A stretch of DNA of 48,100 nt, from positions 1 to 48,100 of the forward strand of contig CADBFO010000014.1 in NCBI GenBank assembly GCA_902794005.1, written 5' to 3'. The first letter of the stretch is position 1, and every line of letters starts with the position of its first letter. Of this stretch, positions 43,291 to 48,100 are shown in pieces. This stretch comes from an uncultured Bacteroidia bacterium (GTDB lineage: Bacteria > Bacteroidota > Bacteroidia > Bacteroidales > UBA932). The translations under genes were made by a program, and so were the position numbers. The notes under the pieces were generated by a model. It made no database searches, was not told the origin of the DNA, and saw nothing but the letters and a program-made list of their open reading frames with translations.

Positions 43291-43315
43291 ACATTTCATA
43301 TCAGTGTTTTGTGTT

Positions 43316-43350
43316 TTAGCCTCCGCATATAGTCCGGGGCTAATTTTTTT
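43316..43350 (+). terminator. Riboswitch-controlled terminator in the metK leader
   Basis: Stem TTAGCCTC (43316-43323) / GGGGCTAA (43336-43343) followed by seven T. The 5' arm region TTTTAGC (43314-43320) is exactly complementary to GCTAAAA (43282-43288) in the aptamer, giving a mutually exclusive antiterminator. Two further G+C-rich hairpins lie downstream (about 43351-43417). Confidence 0.8.
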
Positions 43351-43435
43351 ACTGCCTTCCCCTGGTTCGCGGCAGGCCCTCGTGCACGAAAGCGGTGTAC
43401 GGGACAGGAGAAGACGCAAAAATGATACAAACAAA

Positions 43436-44740
43436 ATGAAGAATTATTTATTCACATCCGAATCTGTCAGCGAAGGCCATCCGGACAAAGTGGCCGACCA
43501 GATCAGCGACGCCATCCTGGACCAGTTCCTGATGCAGGATCCCGAGTCCAAGGTGGCCTGCGAGAGTTTCTGCTCCACCGGTATGGTGGTGGTCATGGGT
43601 GAGGTAAAGGCCGAAGCCTATGTCGATATCCAGACCACCGTCCGCGACACCATCCGCAAAATCGGCTATACCAAGGCCGACTATATGTTCGACGCTTCCA
43701 GCTGCGGCGTTTTAAGCGCCCTCCACGAGCAGAGCGCCGACATCAACCGCGGCGTGGAGCGGGCCCGGGAAGAAGAGCAGGGTGCCGGCGACCAGGGCAT
43801 GATGTTCGGCTATGCCTGCCGCGACACCGAGGACTATATGCCCCTCCCGCTGTATCTGAGCCACAAGCTCCTGGAGATTCTGGCCGATATCCGGCACAAC
43901 CAGCTGCATCTGATGCCCTACCTTCGGCCCGATGCCAAGAGCCAGTTCACCATCGAGTACGACGGAGAGACCCACCAGCCCGTGAAGGTGCATACCATTG
44001 TCCTGAGCACCCAGCACGACGAATTCGTCCCGGAAAGCCTGGGCCGCATGCGTTATGCCGATGCCGTGGCCCAGTTCGGCCAGGACAAGGTGGACCGGGC
44101 CATGCAGGAAAAAATCCGCTTCGATGTGGAGACAATTCTTATCCCGCGTCTCAAGGAATCCCTGAGCCCGGAAACAGCCCGGCTCATCCACAGTTTTGTG
44201 CTACACGTGAATCCCACGGGCAAGTTCGTGATTGGCGGCCCCCACGGAGACACCGGCCTCACGGGCCGTAAGATCATCGTGGACACCTATGGCGGCAAGG
44301 GCGCCCACGGCGGCGGAGCCTTCTCCGGAAAAGACCCTTCCAAGGTGGACCGCAGCGCGGCCTATGCCGCCCGCTACATCGCCAAAAACCTGGTGGCGGC
44401 CGGCGTGGCCGACGAGTGCCTGGTACAGCTGGCCTATGCCATTGGTGTAGCCCAGCCCGTGAGCGTGTTCGTGGATACGTACGGATCGGCCAAAAACGGC
44501 CTTTCCGACGCGGAGATCGCCCGGAAGATCAAGTCTCTGTTCGACCTCACCCCCGCCGGCATCATTCGCAAGTTCGGTCTCAAGAACCCCATCTACGCCC
44601 CTACCGCCGCCTACGGCCACATGGGCCGCAAGCCCTACACCAAGGCGGTGACGGTTCAGGGAAAAAGCAAGATTGTGCAGTTCTTCGGCTGGGAGCTGCT
44701 GGACAGCGTCCCGGCGGTGAAGGCCGCGTTCGGGTTGTAA
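43436..44740 (+). CDS. metK: MetK, S-adenosylmethionine synthetase
   Basis: A 434-residue enzyme making SAM from methionine and ATP. N-terminal [22 protein letters not shown], the [13 protein letters not shown] motif and [15 protein letters not shown] are diagnostic. Start ATG 43436 follows from the conserved N-terminus; the frame is open 52 codons upstream but that sequence is the riboswitch and terminator. Single gene under SAM-II-type control, ending at a shared terminator with the TonB receptor. Confidence 0.98.
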   Translation: MKNYLFTSESVSEGHPDKVADQISDAILDQFLMQDPESKVACESFCSTGMVVVMGEVKAEAYVDIQTTVRDTIRKIGYTKADYMFDASSCGVLSALHEQSADINRGVERAREEEQGAGDQGMMFGYACRDTEDYMPLPLYLSHKLLEILADIRHNQLHLMPYLRPDAKSQFTIEYDGETHQPVKVHTIVLSTQHDEFVPESLGRMRYADAVAQFGQDKVDRAMQEKIRFDVETILIPRLKESLSPETARLIHSFVLHVNPTGKFVIGGPHGDTGLTGRKIIVDTYGGKGAHGGGAFSGKDPSKVDRSAAYAARYIAKNLVAAGVADECLVQLAYAIGVAQPVSVFVDTYGSAKNGLSDAEIARKIKSLFDLTPAGIIRKFGLKNPIYAPTAAYGHMGRKPYTKAVTVQGKSKIVQFFGWELLDSVPAVKAAFGL

Positions 44741-44754
44741 CTTTTTCTGAAAAA

Positions 44755-44790
44755 AAGAAGGCTGGTTCAAGTCATTGAGCCAGCCTTCTT
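44755..44790. terminator. Bidirectional terminator between metK and the TonB receptor gene
   Basis: Stem AAGAAGGCTGGTTCA (44755-44769) / TGAGCCAGCCTTCTT (44776-44790), 15 pairs with one G-U, six-base loop, A-tract on the left and T-rich right side. It can serve both converging transcripts. Confidence 0.85.
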
Positions 44791-44806
44791 TAAGAAAGTA
44801 GTTCTG

Positions 44807-47800
44807 TTAGAAGAACAGACGGGCGCTGAGAAGCATCTGCCAAGTGTTGAAGGTGCTTCTGTAGGTCTGCACGGTAGGAGCCGTGAAGGTATAGGTGCTG
44901 TTTTTGTACTCGAGGATTTCCTGGGCGCTGACCTGCTTGCAAAGACCCCAGTTGGAATTGAGTAGATTCGCGAAATTATTGATATCAAGACCAATCTGCA
45001 GGGTGGTAGGCTTGTTGGCCACGTAGAAGATGAAATCCTGGGCAACTTTGACGTTGATACGATTCTGCCAAGGAGCGACGAGCGCACCACGCTCAGAGTA
45101 CTGGCCGCGATGGGAAGACAGATACTTGTCGTTCTCAATGAAGGTCTTGAATTCGGCCTTGTTCTCTTCGCTGGTGAAAGGCATTTCAGTCAACTGGGCA
45201 TCCGTAGGGATATATACGAGGTTATAAGCTCCGCCTACGCCGGTCACATCGCTCTTGAAGGTATAGGAGTAGCGGGTATAGGAATAGCCGCCAACATAGC
45301 AGTGGTTGTAGCCCTCATAGAACAGACCCAGCGTGGTGGCAAAGTGCTTGCCTTCCTGAATCTTGTAGCTCACGTTCGCAATGACACGGTTGGGGGAGAC
45401 ATAAGCGGAGTGTCCCAGTTCAGGTACATTAGAGCCATTTACACTGTAGTTGCCGCCGGAGAAGAGGGAAGAAACCTGGTCACCATAGCCTTCCTGAATG
45501 GACTTGGATCCGGAACGGGTGTAGGCCGCCATGAGGGACAGACCGAAGTTGAAGTCCTTCTGGAGACTGGCCGTGATGGAGTAGTACGTGCCATGAAGAT
45601 TGGAATTGGTAATGTAATAAGGAGCCACGGTGCTGCCGAGGGAGTTCTTGATGCCCTCACTCTTCCAGTTGGTACGCTTGGAAGGTTCTCCCGGCAGGGA
45701 GACACCATCGCCTTCTACATACCCCAGTCTCTTGGCATAGACAGTGTTGAGGTCATAATTGAAGATTCCTTCCAGAGAAGCCTTGATTCCACCGGGCAGA
45801 CGACCGTCGATGGCGAGGGAACTCTTCCAAGTGGTAGGCATCTGCAGGTTCTTGTCCAGAATGGTGGAAGCAGTTGCCGCATACAGATCCTGAGCCTTGA
45901 AAGCGCCGCCATAGAGGTCCTTGAGAATTTCTTCCGTAGTAGTGTGGAAATTGGGCGTATTGGCACCCGTTCCGTCAGCATCAATATACTGAGCCTGGAG
46001 GTTGTTGCTGTTTCCGGCTACGGAAACAATCCACACAAAGGGGATACGGCCGGTGTAGAGGCCGGTTCCGCCACGTACTACAAGATTGCGGTTCTTCAAA
46101 ACATCCCAGTTGAAACCAATACGGGGAGAGAGGTTGATACGCATCTTAGGCATATCGGCCGTGCTCATGCCTTTCATAGTCTGGCTGCTGTTGGCCAGAG
46201 TGAGGAATTCCTTGTTCTCGTTTCCGGCGATGGAAGGATAGATGGGGAGTTCGGCGCGTAGACCGAAGGTGAGTTTGAAGTAGTCGGAGAAATCAATCTC
46301 GTCTTGCACGTAGGCAGAGAGCTGATGATAATTGAAGGACGGGAATACCTGTGCAAGGTCGTCACGGTTGGAGTGAGTGATGGCGAAGGCGCTGGGCTTA
46401 CCACCTGCCTTGAAAGCTTCCCAGGATTCGTATACATAGTATCCCAGGCCACCCTGCATATAACCGTTCTTGGTATTGTCAAATTCATATTGCAATCCGC
46501 CAACTATATTGTGTTTTCCAGCGGTGTAGGAAAGTTCGTCAGTAGCAACGACGGTCTGGACGTCGCGGAGGTTGCCATAGGTGAAGGGGTCCGGGCCGAA
46601 GGAAGTGATGACGGCTTTGTTTACGTTACCCTTTTCATCAGTATAGTTTTCCAGGATATCAACCGTGGGGAAGTTGCCTCCTACAAAGGAACGGGGCTCA
46701 TTCTGGTGAGACCAGGTGACACGCAGCATGTTGGCACCCTTGCCGTCGAACAGACGGGAGTTAAGTTCGGCGGCAAGGGACATGAAGTTCATGTCGGTGG
46801 TGTAGCGGTTGGATTCGAAGAACTGGGCATAAGTGGAGGTACGGCCGTAGGTGTTGCGGTTGTACGGGTTGGGTACAATCGGGTTCACCGAGTTGGAAGG
46901 GCTCGACGCAGAGGAATTGTGCGTATAGCTGGCTCTCAGGTTCAGACGATTGTTGGAGTTGATAATCCAGTCCAGTCGTCCCATAATTTTGTAGTCCGGA
47001 GTGCTGAGGGAATAACCCTGATAGCGGCCGGGATTGTAATTGTAGGTTTTTTCCAGATAGTCGGCAACCTCATTCATGAAGCTTTCCGTGGGGCGGACGA
47101 CATCTTTGTTGGGAACGAAGTTGGGGTCGACGCGACCGCTAGCGGTGCTGACTGTTTTGCTGGAGCCGGGAACAACGTCGGAGGAGTATTCGGCATTCAC
47201 GAAGAAGAAGAGTTTGTTCTTCACGATGGGGCCGCCTACGGTGAAACCGACAGTGTTATCTAGGAAGGAGGTCTTATTCAGGTTCTCTCCTTCAATCTTA
47301 TATCCACGGACCTTGTCAGAAGTATAATAATCGTATACGGAGGCATGCCACTCGTTGGAACCGCTCTTGGTGACGGCGTTGATTGCACCACCGGTGAAGC
47401 CGGAGTGACGAACGTCGAAAGGAGTAATGTTCACACTCATCTGCTCAAGGGCGTCCATGGAAATGGGCGTACCGCCGGCAGGGAGGTTGGAGCCGATACC
47501 GAATGCGTTGTTGAATGCGGCACCGTCCACGGTCACGTAGGAAGAACGGTAGTTACCACCACCGACTGCCAGACCATTGGACGTAGTGGAGGACTGAGGA
47601 GTGAGTTTCATCACATCGTTCAGGCTGCGGCTGGTGGTAGGGAGAGCCTGCATGGTGCGGAGGCTCACGGATGTGCCGGCGCCGCTGCGGTCGATGTTCA
47701 TGTTGGACTCAGTTCCGTCTGCCACAAAAACGACGGCGTCCAAAGAGAGGGATTCGTCCTCCAGGGTGGCGTTCACGATGAGCGTTTCACCCAGGGGGGC

Positions 47801-48088
47801 ATAAAGGTTCTGGTTCTCGACCTTGCGGTAACCCAGCATTTCTACGCTGACGGTGTAAGGACCACCAGGGGTAACACCATTGATACGGTAGTTGCCATTG
47901 GCGTCCGTAACGGCGTAGAATGTAGAAGCCGTGGGCTGGTAAACAGCGATAACGGCTGCTCCGTTCACATTGCCGTCTGCGGCGGTAATACGTCCTCCGA
48001 TGGAGGATGTGGTCACCTGGGCATAGGCGACAGTGCCCGCAATCAACGTAGTGAATGCGAGCAGAAGGCTTTTAAAAGCTTTTCTCAT
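44807..48088 (-). CDS. Oar-like TonB-dependent outer-membrane receptor
   Basis: A 1093-residue outer-membrane protein, complete in the window. Signal peptide to about residue 24 (AYAQ), an N-terminal carboxypeptidase-regulatory-like beta domain (about 28-112: GGRITAADGNVNGAAVIA), the TonB plug (about 130-235, with ALPTTSRSLNDVMKLTP and GGAINAVTKSGSNEWH), then a large barrel ending in aromatic ARLFF. This is the Oar type known from Myxococcus and common in Bacteroidota; it takes up or exports large substrates using TonB energy. No SusD lipoprotein or glycan enzymes are adjacent, so it is not a polysaccharide-utilisation pair. Substrate unknown. Confidence 0.94.
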   Translation of the reverse strand: MRKAFKSLLLAFTTLIAGTVAYAQVTTSSIGGRITAADGNVNGAAVIAVYQPTASTFYAVTDANGNYRINGVTPGGPYTVSVEMLGYRKVENQNLYAPLGETLIVNATLEDESLSLDAVVFVADGTESNMNIDRSGAGTSVSLRTMQALPTTSRSLNDVMKLTPQSSTTSNGLAVGGGNYRSSYVTVDGAAFNNAFGIGSNLPAGGTPISMDALEQMSVNITPFDVRHSGFTGGAINAVTKSGSNEWHASVYDYYTSDKVRGYKIEGENLNKTSFLDNTVGFTVGGPIVKNKLFFFVNAEYSSDVVPGSSKTVSTASGRVDPNFVPNKDVVRPTESFMNEVADYLEKTYNYNPGRYQGYSLSTPDYKIMGRLDWIINSNNRLNLRASYTHNSSASSPSNSVNPIVPNPYNRNTYGRTSTYAQFFESNRYTTDMNFMSLAAELNSRLFDGKGANMLRVTWSHQNEPRSFVGGNFPTVDILENYTDEKGNVNKAVITSFGPDPFTYGNLRDVQTVVATDELSYTAGKHNIVGGLQYEFDNTKNGYMQGGLGYYVYESWEAFKAGGKPSAFAITHSNRDDLAQVFPSFNYHQLSAYVQDEIDFSDYFKLTFGLRAELPIYPSIAGNENKEFLTLANSSQTMKGMSTADMPKMRINLSPRIGFNWDVLKNRNLVVRGGTGLYTGRIPFVWIVSVAGNSNNLQAQYIDADGTGANTPNFHTTTEEILKDLYGGAFKAQDLYAATASTILDKNLQMPTTWKSSLAIDGRLPGGIKASLEGIFNYDLNTVYAKRLGYVEGDGVSLPGEPSKRTNWKSEGIKNSLGSTVAPYYITNSNLHGTYYSITASLQKDFNFGLSLMAAYTRSGSKSIQEGYGDQVSSLFSGGNYSVNGSNVPELGHSAYVSPNRVIANVSYKIQEGKHFATTLGLFYEGYNHCYVGGYSYTRYSYTFKSDVTGVGGAYNLVYIPTDAQLTEMPFTSEENKAEFKTFIENDKYLSSHRGQYSERGALVAPWQNRINVKVAQDFIFYVANKPTTLQIGLDINNFANLLNSNWGLCKQVSAQEILEYKNSTYTFTAPTVQTYRSTFNTWQMLLSARLFF

Positions 48089-48100
48089 AAGGATTAAACG

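Noticed and set aside
43280-43435. Upstream in-frame extension of metK by 52 codons
   Set aside because: It is made of riboswitch and terminator sequence and lacks similarity to MetK; the conserved N-terminus begins at 43436.
44807-48088. SusC-type polysaccharide-utilisation receptor
   Set aside because: The plug and barrel order fit the Oar type and there is no SusD-like gene next to it within the window, although sequence past 48100 is not visible.

Overview
This window is a chromosomal segment from a member of the Bacteroidota, most likely order Bacteroidales, with fairly G+C-rich coding sequence. The evidence is the repeated TAnnTTTG promoter box, sometimes paired with an upstream TTG/TTTG element about 20 bases away, which is the Bacteroidota housekeeping promoter. 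Other support comes from family types: an Oar-like TonB receptor, TopA with C-terminal GRFGPY repeats instead of zinc fingers, a B. fragilis-type succinate dehydrogenase cytochrome b, and a radical SAM/lipoprotein pair of a kind known from Bacteroides. I cannot name the genus. There is no prophage, insertion sequence or CRISPR array, so this is core genome with a few unusual elements.

Layout. 1-1.2 kb: the end of an effector-binding-domain gene, then a tRNA-Leu(UAA) gene on the minus strand split by a 400-nt group I intron. 1.2-9.2 kb: a minus-strand cell-shape operon, mreB-mreC-mreD-mrdA(PBP2)-rodA, followed by an S41 peptidase lipoprotein and a short-chain dehydrogenase. 9.2-12.8 kb: ispD, an Lrp/AsnC regulator and topA. 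12.9-18.5 kb: a plus-strand run of bifunctional PBP1A, ddl and prmC, then an unknown lipoprotein. 18.5-26.9 kb: a U32 enzyme and a periplasmic TPR protein on the minus strand, a catalytically dead M16-like protein and a DUF3109 protein on the plus strand, then a minus-strand cluster of coiled-coil membrane protein, hemW, a small membrane protein and a DUF2007 protein.

27-33.7 kb: an M24 aminopeptidase, trpB2, a stand-alone sdhC without sdhA/sdhB, pyrH, and a radical SAM/SPASM enzyme translationally coupled to a small lipoprotein. 33.7-39.8 kb: YtxH protein, thiamine pyrophosphokinase, a single reading frame joining an LptG-type permease to methionyl-tRNA formyltransferase, and alaS. 39.9-44.8 kb: two coupled M23 peptidases, miaA, smpB, and metK preceded by a SAM-II-type riboswitch with its own terminator. 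44.8-48.1 kb: a large Oar-like TonB-dependent receptor.

Two themes dominate: peptidoglycan and envelope building (mreBCD/mrdA/rodA, PBP1A, ddl, M23 pair, LptG) and translation (tRNA-Leu, alaS, fmt, prmC, smpB, miaA). The observations most worth following up are the intron-bearing tRNA-Leu with duplicated hairpin modules, the riboswitch-terminator switch before metK, the LptG-Fmt fusion carrying a repeat-derived insert, and the radical SAM/lipoprotein pair of unknown chemistry.
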